DNA of 64,000 nt from CALMEC01 sp963777565 (GTDB taxonomy: Bacteria > Actinomycetota > Thermoleophilia > Miltoncostaeales > Miltoncostaeaceae), in the NCBI GenBank assembly GCA_963777565.1, contig CAVZQZ010000009.1, forward strand, positions 620,001 to 684,000, read 5' to 3'. Under the pieces are notes generated by a model. That model was given only the letters and a program-made list of their open reading frames with translations. It was not told the origin of the DNA and ran no database searches. The translations under genes and the position numbers were made by a program. This document shows, piece after piece, positions 32,812-40,142 of the stretch. Numbering within the stretch: the stretch's first letter is position 1; each line of letters starts with the position of its first letter.

Positions 32812-33011
32812 CGAGTTGGCTCCTTGGAGAGAGAACATGGGTCGCGCGGCCGGAGAAGACAAGACCAGCAAGAAGTGACCGCGCAGCACCCCGAATATGA
32901 AGGTGTCCCCGCTTGTTCGACGCCGGCAGTCTCAATTCCCCCTGCCCAACAGCGTCTCACAACGGTTCTTGCGGTCTGGCCGCTCCCCCAAAGTGCGGTG
33001 CCAGGGCGACT

Positions 33012-34022
33012 CTACGCGGAGGGTGGAGTTGGTTGCAAGTGTCGCGTACTCGGTGTTGCACGCCCCCGATCGCGCAAATCCTCCAGGAGCTCGAGGATGA
33101 CGTCCCTGAGCGCCTCCGGCGAGTGGCGCACAACCTGGCCGTTTGCAGCAAGATTGCGTGCGATCACACGGACCCCGAGGTTTCGGAGGATCGCCTCGTC
33201 CACTGCAACCGGCTCCTGACCTTGCAATCGGTATCGCGCGACGCCCGCCGGATCGAGGGGCCCGTCGTGCACGATCGCAACGTCCACGGCACCGTTCGCC
33301 GCCTCCATGACGCGTCGGAGGTGGTCGGCCGCGTCGAAGCCCGAGGTCTCACCCGCCTGGGTCATGACGTTCCCGATGTACACGCGCAGCGCGCGCGTGT
33401 CCTGCATGGCGTCGACGATGTCGCGCACGGCGAGGTGCGGCAGGACGCTGGTGAACAGGCTCCCTGGACCGAGCAGCACCATGTCGGCGTCCAGGATTGC
33501 GTCGATCGTGCGCGGGTGGGCGTCCGGCGACGGGTCGAGCCACACCCGCGCGCAGGCACCGACGCCGCCCCCGATCTGGGTCTCGCCGCAAACCGTGGTG
33601 CCGTCGTCGCGCTCGGCCCAGAGCCGCACCTGCTCGAGGGTGGACGGCAGCACCCGCCCGTTGATCTTCAACACCCGGGAGCTCTCGCGCACCGCGAGGT
33701 CGAAGCTCCCCGTCACCTCCGTGAGGGCGGCGAGGAACAGGTTGCCGAATGAGTGGCCGGCGAGATCGCCGTCGGCGAAGCGGTACTGGAAGAGGCGGCC
33801 GAGGAGGGACTCGTCGTCGGCCAGCGCGACGAGGCAGTTGCGGATGTCGCCTGGCGGCAGCACGCCGAGCTCGCGGCGCAGCCGGCCCGACGAACCGCCG
33901 TCGTCAGCGACGGTGACGATCGCCGTGAGGTCGAGGGGCGCCGTCTTGAGACCGCGCAGGAGGTTCGACAGCCCGGTGCCGCCCCCGAGGGCGGCGATGC
34001 GCGGTGGCCGTGCTCCGCTCAC
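33012..34022 (-). CDS. yvcK: YvcK/CofD-like gluconeogenesis factor
   Basis: 336 residues from GTG at 34022 in a GTGA overlap with rapZ. The start RIAALGGGTGLSNLLRGLK and VTVADDGGSSGRLR are the UDP-sugar-binding motifs of the YvcK family; GDIRNCLVALAD and VLLGPGSLFTSVLPHLAV continue the fold. YvcK binds UDP-GlcNAc and is needed for growth on gluconeogenic carbon and for cell shape in several bacteria. It is the third gene of a uvrC-rapZ-yvcK operon. The next usual gene, whiA, is absent. Confidence 0.93.
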   Translation of the reverse strand: MSGARPPRIAALGGGTGLSNLLRGLKTAPLDLTAIVTVADDGGSSGRLRRELGVLPPGDIRNCLVALADDESLLGRLFQYRFADGDLAGHSFGNLFLAALTEVTGSFDLAVRESSRVLKINGRVLPSTLEQVRLWAERDDGTTVCGETQIGGGVGACARVWLDPSPDAHPRTIDAILDADMVLLGPGSLFTSVLPHLAVRDIVDAMQDTRALRVYIGNVMTQAGETSGFDAADHLRRVMEAANGAVDVAIVHDGPLDPAGVARYRLQGQEPVAVDEAILRNLGVRVIARNLAANGQVVRHSPEALRDVILELLEDLRDRGRATPSTRHLQPTPPSA

Positions 34023-34900
34023 GTCGACGCCTCGGCGGAGGCGCGGTTGCCCCGGTGAATGTCGCGATGCTCCACGGTCACGTCGTACGCTTCGGCGCGA
34101 TAGCGGCTCGCCATGAGCTCCGCGATGCGGACGCTCCGGTGCCTGCCGCCCGTGCAGCCGAACGCCACGATGAGATGGTGCTTGCCCTCGGCGGCGTAGG
34201 CGGGAAGGAGGAAGTCGAGCAGCGCCTCGAGTCGCTCCAGGAAGGGCGCCATCCCTTCGACCCCCTCTAGGAAGTCGATGACCGGCTGGTCGCGCCCGGT
34301 GAGCGCCGCGAGCTCGGGCTCGTAGAAGGGATTCTTGAGGAACCGGACGTCGAACTGCAAGTCGACGTCGCGCGGCACGCCGTGCTTGAAGCCGAACGAG
34401 ACAAACACCACCTCCAGGCGGGTGCGCGGCGAGCCGGACATGAGCGACTCCGCGACCGCACGGCGCAGATCCCAGATCGACAGGTCCGTGGAGTCGATCA
34501 CGACGTCCGCCTGGTCCCGAAGCCCCTCGAGCAGCTCACGCTCCCGGGTAATCCCGCCGAGCACACCGCTGCCGTCGGCGAGAGGATGCCGCCTCCGGGT
34601 CTCGCGGAACCGCGTGAGCAACGCATCGTTGGACGCCTCGAGGAAGACGAGGCGGGGCGTGATCTCCTCGCTCTCGCTGAGGCGGCTCAGCTCGCGCGTG
34701 AGCTCATCGAACCAGCGTCCGCCGCGGACGTCGCAGGCGACCGCGATGCGGTCGAGCTTGGCGCCCTCGAGGCCGGCGAGTTCGACGAGCATCGGAAGCA
34801 TCCGCGGCGGGATGTTGTCGATGCAGAACCACCCTTCGTCCTCGAAGGCACCCATCGCCTGACTCTTCCCGGCGCCGCTCATACCGGTGATGACCGTCAG
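34019..34900 (-). CDS. rapZ: RapZ (YvcJ) nucleotide-binding protein
   Basis: 293 residues if started at CTG 34900, which gives LTVITGMSGAGKS and restores the beta-strand before the Walker A (GMSGAGKS). CTG overlaps the uvrC TGA as CTGA, and GGAGG lies about 10 bases upstream. The first ATG, at 34882, would start inside the P-loop strand. Other motifs: CIDNIPPRMLP, VVIDSTDLS, FVSFGFKHGVPRDVDL and the C-terminal GCTGGRHRSV, typical of the RNA-binding half. It binds GTP/ATP, and in enteric bacteria guides RNase E; its role in actinobacteria is linked to YvcK. Confidence 0.92.
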   Translation of the reverse strand: MTVITGMSGAGKSQAMGAFEDEGWFCIDNIPPRMLPMLVELAGLEGAKLDRIAVACDVRGGRWFDELTRELSRLSESEEITPRLVFLEASNDALLTRFRETRRRHPLADGSGVLGGITRERELLEGLRDQADVVIDSTDLSIWDLRRAVAESLMSGSPRTRLEVVFVSFGFKHGVPRDVDLQFDVRFLKNPFYEPELAALTGRDQPVIDFLEGVEGMAPFLERLEALLDFLLPAYAAEGKHHLIVAFGCTGGRHRSVRIAELMASRYRAEAYDVTVEHRDIHRGNRASAEAST

Positions 34901-36819
34901 CTCGATTCCGCCACCTCCCCCGCGATCGTCTGGACGCCCGCCGGGATCGCCGTCTTGTGCAGGCGATCGTAGATGTCACGTGCGACCTTCGGCGGGAGGC
35001 CGGGCACCCCTGCGAGCTCGTCGATCGAGGCCTGCAGGAATCGCTCCGGGGAGCCGAAGTGGCGCAGGATTGCCGCGCGTCGCGACGGCCCGATCCCCGG
35101 CAGCGCGTCGAGGATGCTGCCGGTCATGCCCTTGTCGCGCCGGCCGCGATGGTGCTTGAGGGCGAAGCGGTGAGCCTCGTCCCTGATCGCCTGCAGGACG
35201 CGCAGGCCCGCCGAGCCGTCCGGGAGGATGACCGGGTCCGGCCGGCCCGGGACGTACACCTCCTCGTAGCGCTTCGCCAGCGACACGATGGGCACGTCGT
35301 CGATGCCCGCGGCGGCCATCCCACGCAGCGCGGCGCCGAGCTGTCCCTTGCCGCCGTCGATGACCACGAGGCCGGGCCGCTGGGCAAACGACGGGTCGTC
35401 CGCCCCTCCGGCGAGTCGCTCGAACCGGCGGGTGACGACCTCCTCGATCCGCGCGAAGTCGTCGGCGTCGCCCTCGTAGCGCGTGGTGAACGTCCGGTAG
35501 AGACGCTTGGCGGGCGCGCCGCTCTCGAAGACCACCATCGACGCGGACGCGTAGGTGGGGCCGAGGTTGGAGACGTCGTAGCACTCGATGCGGACCGGCG
35601 GCGCCGGCAGGTCGAGCTGTCGCTGAAGCTCCGCCAGGGAATCGCGACGGCGATCGCGGGCGAGCTCGTGGCGCTTACGGTCCTGGTCGAGCGCGAACCG
35701 GGCGTTTCGTTCGGCCAGATCCGCGAGCCTGCGCTTGTCGCCCCGCTCGGCGTGGCGAACCTCGACCCGGCTGCCGCGCCGCTCGCTGAGGAGCTGGGTC
35801 AGGGCCTCGCCCTCGACCGGCGACGGCACCAGCACCAGCGGGGGGATGGCGATCGCGAGCGCGTAGTACTCGATGGCGAACTGTTCGACGACGGCGGCCA
35901 GGTCGTCCTCGCCGGCGAGATCGAGGTGGAACGACTGGCGGTCCTGCATCACCCCGTCACGTACCTGCAGGACCTGCACGTTTGCCGCATCCCCCTCCAT
36001 CGCGACGCCGATGACGTCGAGCGTCCCGAGCCCCTCGTTGGTGGCCCACTGGCGTTCCATGAGGTGCCGAACAGCGGCGAGCCGGTTTCGGTGGATCGCA
36101 GCCTGCTCGAACTCCTGCGCCTGTGACGCGGCGCGCATCCGCTCGTCGAGCTCCCGCTCCAGGCCCCGGTATCGACCCGACAGGAACGCGATGATCTGGT
36201 CGATGAGCGCGCGGTATTCCGCCTTGGTGATGTAGTCCACGCACGGCGCGAGGCACCGCTTGATGTGGTAGTCGAGGCACGGGATTCCGGAGGGTCGCCC
36301 CGGCTCGGGCCCCTCGCAGGGACGGGACGGGAAGATCCGCGCGAGGACGTTGAGCGTCTCGCGCACCTTCGACGCGTTGGAGAACGGCCCGAAGTACACG
36401 CGGTCGCGGCGGTGACGCTCGCGCGTGAAGTACACCCGCGGGTATTCCTCGTCGAGGCTGATCGCGATGTACGGATAGCTCTTGTCATCGCGGAGCCTGA
36501 TGTTGAACTGCGGCCGGTGGCGCTTGACGAGGTTCGCCTCGAGGATCAGCGCCTCGCTCTCCCCCCCGGTGATGAGCACCTCCACCCGGTCGATCCGATC
36601 GACGAGATCGGCCGTCTTGGGGTGGGAACCGGGGCGCGGGGCGAGCGACGCCGGGTCGTCGGGGCTGAGCGGCGCGCGGAAGTAGGACAGGACGCGCTTG
36701 CGCAGCGACTTGGCCTTGCCGACGTACAGCACCGCGTCGGTGGCGTCCCGGTACAGGTAGACGCCGGGGCTGTCGGGCAGTCGCGCGAGCTGTTCGCGCA
36801 GGGTGGTGCGAGCGGACAC
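34897..36819 (-). CDS. uvrC: Excinuclease ABC subunit C
   Basis: 640 residues from GTG at 36819. Domains in order: GIY-YIG 3'-nuclease (DSPGVYLYRDATDAVLYVGKAK), a cysteine-rich linker (PCEGP, GIPCLDYHIKRCLAPC), a UVR helix, the RNase H-like 5'-nuclease (IECYDVSNLGPTYASASMVVF, IDGGKGQLGAAL) and a C-terminal tandem HhH (DALPGIGPSRRAAILRHFG). It makes the dual incision in nucleotide excision repair. It starts the uvrC-rapZ-yvcK operon and is separated from the upstream membrane gene by a terminator. Confidence 0.97.
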   Translation of the reverse strand: MSARTTLREQLARLPDSPGVYLYRDATDAVLYVGKAKSLRKRVLSYFRAPLSPDDPASLAPRPGSHPKTADLVDRIDRVEVLITGGESEALILEANLVKRHRPQFNIRLRDDKSYPYIAISLDEEYPRVYFTRERHRRDRVYFGPFSNASKVRETLNVLARIFPSRPCEGPEPGRPSGIPCLDYHIKRCLAPCVDYITKAEYRALIDQIIAFLSGRYRGLERELDERMRAASQAQEFEQAAIHRNRLAAVRHLMERQWATNEGLGTLDVIGVAMEGDAANVQVLQVRDGVMQDRQSFHLDLAGEDDLAAVVEQFAIEYYALAIAIPPLVLVPSPVEGEALTQLLSERRGSRVEVRHAERGDKRRLADLAERNARFALDQDRKRHELARDRRRDSLAELQRQLDLPAPPVRIECYDVSNLGPTYASASMVVFESGAPAKRLYRTFTTRYEGDADDFARIEEVVTRRFERLAGGADDPSFAQRPGLVVIDGGKGQLGAALRGMAAAGIDDVPIVSLAKRYEEVYVPGRPDPVILPDGSAGLRVLQAIRDEAHRFALKHHRGRRDKGMTGSILDALPGIGPSRRAAILRHFGSPERFLQASIDELAGVPGLPPKVARDIYDRLHKTAIPAGVQTIAGEVAESS

Positions 36820-36850
36820 CGTTCCGAGTATAGGTCGGTCCGGCGCCGAA

Positions 36851-36885
36851 TCGACCGGGTCGCCGACGCTCGGCGACCCGGTCGA
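36851..36885 (-). terminator. Terminator downstream of the four-helix membrane protein gene
   Basis: TCGACCGGGTCGCC at 36851-36864 pairs perfectly over 14 bp with 36872-36885 around a 7-base loop. It begins 12 bases after the stop of the 36897-37415 gene in its direction and lies before the uvrC start, so it should separate the two transcription units. Confidence 0.7.
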
Positions 36886-36896
36886 CGAAGGCGGGG

Positions 36897-37415
36897 TTAC
36901 CGGCGCCGCATGCGAGCCGCGGTACCGATGATCAGCGTCAGCGTCACGAGGGTCACGACCGCCCAGACGACGCCCTCGAGGAACTGGAGGTTCGGTCCTG
37001 CCGCCGTGCCGTCGGTCGGCGCGGCACGATCGGTGAGCAGCAGCATGACGCGGCAGGTGCCCAGCACGAGCCAGTACAGGCCGGCCTCGTGGAACGCGTG
37101 GCCGAGGAACCTCTGCCACGTGACCGCGCGGAAGCCTGCGGCCATGTAGGACGACACGATGAACGCCCCGAACGAGAGAAGGATGAGTGCGAGCGCGTCC
37201 TCGATCTGGCCGGGACCACCGGCGCCGATCACGAGGAACAGCAGCATGCCGACGAATACCAAGCCGGCGAGCGTCGCATTGATGAGTTGCTTGAACTGAC
37301 CGCCTGCGCTGCCGGTCTGCACGGAGGCGTAGAGCCGGTCGCCGATGGTGACCGCGCGGAACACCGCGAGCACGAGCGGCAGCACGGCCAGCCACAGGAT
37401 GACTTCAGATTGCAC
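36897..37415 (-). CDS. Four-helix membrane protein of unknown function
   Basis: 172 residues from GTG at 37415, with AAGGGGGG 5 bases upstream. Four hydrophobic segments are visible: one at the N-terminus (VILWLAVLPLVLAVF), LAGLVFVGMLLFLVIGAGG, ILLSFGAFIVSSYMAAGF and VVTLVTLTLIIGT at the end, followed by RMRRR. HAFHEAGLYWLVLGTC is a partly buried helix with His/Glu. No family is recognised. It has its own leader (37416-37519) with alternative hairpins and its own terminator, so it is transcribed and controlled on its own or ends the operon above it. Confidence 0.7.
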   Translation of the reverse strand: MQSEVILWLAVLPLVLAVFRAVTIGDRLYASVQTGSAGGQFKQLINATLAGLVFVGMLLFLVIGAGGPGQIEDALALILLSFGAFIVSSYMAAGFRAVTWQRFLGHAFHEAGLYWLVLGTCRVMLLLTDRAAPTDGTAAGPNLQFLEGVVWAVVTLVTLTLIIGTAARMRRR

Positions 37416-37519
37416 GGGCCCCCCTTGGAAGCGTGAGTAAGGGCGAGGCGTTTCACCTCGACGTTCTTGAGGTTTCGCCCTTCGCCTCCGACTCCCTGCA
37501 ACCGCACGCGCTGGGCCCT
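37416..37519 (-). promoter_or_regulatory. Structured leader with mutually exclusive hairpins
   Basis: AAGGGCGA (37439-37446) pairs with TCGCCCTT (37475-37482), closing a 44-base domain. Inside, the CCTC at 37456-37459 can pair either with GAGG at 37445-37448 or with GAGG at 37469-37472, so two structures compete. I recognise no riboswitch consensus. The leader precedes the ribosome site of the four-helix membrane protein gene. Confidence 0.35.
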
Positions 37520-38824
37520 CTAGGCCAGCAGGTCCCCCATCTGCACGAGGTTGACGCCCCCACCCACCCCCGTCCCGTCCGGATCGCCGACCGTGGGGTC
37601 GCCCGCGATCGCCATTATCCGCGCGACGTACGCCCTGGTCTCGGCGAACGGCGGGACGCTCCCGTAGCGGCGCACGGCACCCGGCCCCGCGTTGTAGGCG
37701 GCGAGCGCGAGCGGAACCGACCCGAAGGTCCGCAGATGGCCGCCCAGAAGCCGGCCGGCCGCCGGGATCGCCTGGACGGGGTCGAACGGGTCGCGGAGCC
37801 CCATGCCGCGCGCGGTCGCCGGCATGAACTGCGCGATGCCCTGCGCGCCGGCTGGGCTCACTGCCCACCGGTCGTATCCGGACTCCGCGCGCAGGAGCGC
37901 GGCCAGGATGATCGGCGGCACGCTCCCGTCCCTTGCGCCGTCGACCACCATGCGCCGGTACGCGGGTGGGACCCAGATCGGCAGCCCGGGCGATCCGGCC
38001 GCCGGCTCCCGCCCGAGGTCGACCACGTGGTTGCCGCCGCAGCCGGGGCGATACCCGTAGTGCCATGGCTCCCACGCGTAACGCTGACGGAAGCCGAAGG
38101 CGCGTGCGTTGTTCGCGAGCCACGCCCATGCGCCGCCGGAGCCGCCGAGGTCGAGCTCGGTGGCCAGTCGATGGCGGCTTCTCCCGGGCGGCGCCACCCA
38201 CCTCGGGTCGGGATGCCGGCGAAAGAGCACCGCCTGCTCGGCGTCGGTGCGAAACGCGCTGTTTACGACGAGGTCGACGCCGTCGCGATGCGCTGCGGCG
38301 TCCATCCGGTCGAACGCCGTTGCGACCGCCGGGCACGTCGGCTTGCCGTCGCGCAGCACGAGCGGGCCCGCGTACTGGCCGGCCCCGCCGGCGCTCCACG
38401 CCTCCGGAAGGCTCCCGGCGCCAGGCGTGACCGCCGCGCGCGCCCCCGCCCGGATGCGCGTCCCGGCCGGACCCGCGGCTTCGACGGTGACCTGCACGGT
38501 CGTAGGTGGCCATCGCGAGCCCTCGGGCCATGCGACACGGACGAGGGCGACGCCGTTCCCGCCGGCGATCTGGGTGGCCACTCGGCGGATCTCTGCGCGG
38601 CGTGCCTCGCGGGCCCGCTCGGGATCGGTCGCCATGACCGGGAGGAGCTCGCGGAGTCGCCGGGCGGCTGAGATCGCGGTGAGGTCGGCAGCGGTCTGCG
38701 CCCTGGCCTGAGTGGCGTGCGCCCGGCCGAGCCAGAACATGGCGATGCCCGCGCCGAGCAGCAGCATGCCGATGAGCATGACCAGCGGCAGCGCCTGGCC
38801 CGCCTCGCCGCGGCGACCTTTCAC
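37520..38824 (-). CDS. TadG-like / VanY carboxypeptidase / SLT transglycosylase fusion
   Basis: 434 residues from GTG at 38824 (GTGA overlap with the upstream TadE-like gene). Residues 7-55 are a Flp-pilus TadE/TadG-type N-terminus (GEAGQALPLVMLIGMLLLGAG). Residues about 180-290 are a VanY D,D-carboxypeptidase domain: SAFRTDAEQ, SRHRLATELD (His and Asp Zn ligands in H-x6-D) and EPWHYGY (catalytic Glu, third His). Residues about 320-425 are a lytic transglycosylase domain: LLRAESGYDRWAVSPAGAQGIAQFMP (catalytic Glu) and ALAAYNAGPGAV. Both wall-cutting domains look active. The membrane anchor would place them outside, probably to open the wall for a Tad-like pilus. Confidence 0.85.
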   Translation of the reverse strand: MKGRRGEAGQALPLVMLIGMLLLGAGIAMFWLGRAHATQARAQTAADLTAISAARRLRELLPVMATDPERAREARRAEIRRVATQIAGGNGVALVRVAWPEGSRWPPTTVQVTVEAAGPAGTRIRAGARAAVTPGAGSLPEAWSAGGAGQYAGPLVLRDGKPTCPAVATAFDRMDAAAHRDGVDLVVNSAFRTDAEQAVLFRRHPDPRWVAPPGRSRHRLATELDLGGSGGAWAWLANNARAFGFRQRYAWEPWHYGYRPGCGGNHVVDLGREPAAGSPGLPIWVPPAYRRMVVDGARDGSVPPIILAALLRAESGYDRWAVSPAGAQGIAQFMPATARGMGLRDPFDPVQAIPAAGRLLGGHLRTFGSVPLALAAYNAGPGAVRRYGSVPPFAETRAYVARIMAIAGDPTVGDPDGTGVGGGVNLVQMGDLLA

Positions 38825-39084
38825 GGAGCGCGGACGACCCCGCGGAAGGGAACCGTGAGCTCGCCGACGCCCGGCAGGAGCGTCGGCACCCGTACCACGC
38901 CGTTCAGGCGGACGATCCCGTGCCCTCCGGGCGCGAGCGCCGCTTCGCGAGCCCGGTCCTGGGCGAGCAGCGCTCCACGGACCACGACCGCGAGCTGCCA
39001 CACCAGCACGACGATCCCCACGAGCACCGGGACGAGCGCGATGAGCTCGACGCTCGCCTGGCCGCGGGACGCCCGGCGCCTCAT
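38821..39084 (-). CDS. TadE-like pilus assembly protein
   Basis: 87 residues from ATG at 39084 in an ATGA overlap with the gene upstream. The start RRRASRGQASVELIALVPVLVGIVV is the TadE-type class III signal and helix with its typical Glu after QAS. The remaining 50 residues are extracytoplasmic. TadE-like pseudopilins work with TadF/TadG in Flp pili. It is the middle gene of three overlapping genes. Confidence 0.8.
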   Translation of the reverse strand: MRRRASRGQASVELIALVPVLVGIVVLVWQLAVVVRGALLAQDRAREAALAPGGHGIVRLNGVVRVPTLLPGVGELTVPFRGVVRAP

Positions 39085-39434
39085 CTCCCGACGCCCGCGT
39101 CGCCGGAGACGACCCCGAACGACCCCCGCCCGGGGAGGACGCGGGGGACGACGACGCTTACCCGCACACGCGCCTCCCCGACGGACCCACCTCTGGTGAT
39201 GACGGTGGCGCGCCGGGCGAGGTGGCCGGGCAGTGCGGCCAGCGCCGCCCGCTCGACCGGTGCTCCGACCAACCTCGCCCGCGCCGCGGTCCGGGCGGCG
39301 GCCTGCGCGGTCTGCCACGCATGCGCGGCGAGCACCGCCTGCCACCCGGCCAGGGTCAGGACGCCGAGCACGATCGCCACGCCGAGCACCTCGGCAGCGG
39401 CCTGTCCGCATTCGCGTTGTCGCCTCTGACCCAT
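39081..39434 (-). CDS. TadE-like secreted protein with N-terminal helix
   Basis: 117 residues from ATG at 39434. CGQAAAEVLGVAIVLGVLTLAGWQAV is a prepilin-like N-terminal helix with a Glu as in TadE proteins, preceded by a basic segment. The rest has Ala/Arg-rich helices and Val-rich strands. It is the first gene of the three-gene TadE-like operon ending in the VanY-SLT fusion. The ATPase and platform genes of a Tad system are not in the window. Confidence 0.7.
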   Translation of the reverse strand: MGQRRQRECGQAAAEVLGVAIVLGVLTLAGWQAVLAAHAWQTAQAAARTAARARLVGAPVERAALAALPGHLARRATVITRGGSVGEARVRVSVVVPRVLPGRGSFGVVSGDAGVGR

Positions 39435-39522
39435 GCCCCCACGCTAGGTGGGCGGCTGTGACACGGGGTGGGCGAAGCGTGTCAATTCACGCTCGGCACC
39501 GTGCCAGTTTTCGAATCGAGTG

Positions 39523-39924
39523 CTAGTACCGGCGGCTCTGGTGGACGATCCAGACGATCACGAGCCCGAGCGCCGCGGCGAGCGCCCACACCCCCGCGGT
39601 CGAGATGCGGTCGGCGAAGAGCGTCGGCCCGGCGGCGACGAGGATGACGATGCCCGCGGCACAGGCGATGATCACACCCCTGAGGACGGGCTTGATCACG
39701 AGCCACTTCAACCGGTTCTCGTGGAAGTAGCGGTACCCCATGAGCACCAGGAAGGCCAGGAACACGACCAGGAAGATCTGGTTGATGGCGGTCGCGGTGG
39801 CGCCGAGGCCCTCATTGAAGACCACCCCAAGCGCGGCGATGGCGCCGAGGATGAGGAAGTTGCGGATCGCGACCAGCCTCCGGTTCACGGGGGAAGGATC
39901 GCAGATCCCCCCGGCCCCGGTCAT
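39523..39924 (-). CDS. Small membrane protein
   Basis: 133 residues from ATG at 39924, overlapping the TGA of the upstream small Cys-rich gene (ATGA). Four hydrophobic segments: FLILGAIAALGVVF, IFLVVFLAFLVLMGY, GVIIACAAGIVILVAAG and VWALAAALGLVIVWIV. The ends are short and basic. No family is recognised. The overlap indicates coexpression with thrS and the Cys-rich protein. Confidence 0.7.
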   Translation of the reverse strand: MTGAGGICDPSPVNRRLVAIRNFLILGAIAALGVVFNEGLGATATAINQIFLVVFLAFLVLMGYRYFHENRLKWLVIKPVLRGVIIACAAGIVILVAAGPTLFADRISTAGVWALAAALGLVIVWIVHQSRRY

Positions 39925-40142
39925 TCGGCGGGTGCCGGCCCTTCCCGGGGCACGTAGCCGGCGCAGCGCATCACCGGGATGGGCGGGTACTTCGCGAACC
40001 GCTCATCGTCACGCGATCGCAGGCAGAGGGAGAACGCCGAGCGCGACGTGCGCACGACCTGCTGGAAGCGACACCGGTCGCAGAGCCCCGCCCCGACGCG
40101 CCGAGGCTCGGAGCCCGCTTCAGGCCGATTCGGCGGCGACAC
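39921..40142 (-). CDS. Small conserved cysteine-rich protein downstream of thrS
   Basis: 73 residues from ATG at 40142, starting 23 bases inside the thrS 3' end. The core GLCDRCRFQQVVRTSRSAFSL, then CLRSRDDERFAKYPPIPVMRC, matches a widespread uncharacterised actinobacterial pattern: CxxC near the N-terminus, then two single Cys, likely one zinc site. It overlaps the following membrane protein gene at ATGA. Function unknown. Confidence 0.72.
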   Translation of the reverse strand: MSPPNRPEAGSEPRRVGAGLCDRCRFQQVVRTSRSAFSLCLRSRDDERFAKYPPIPVMRCAGYVPREGPAPAE

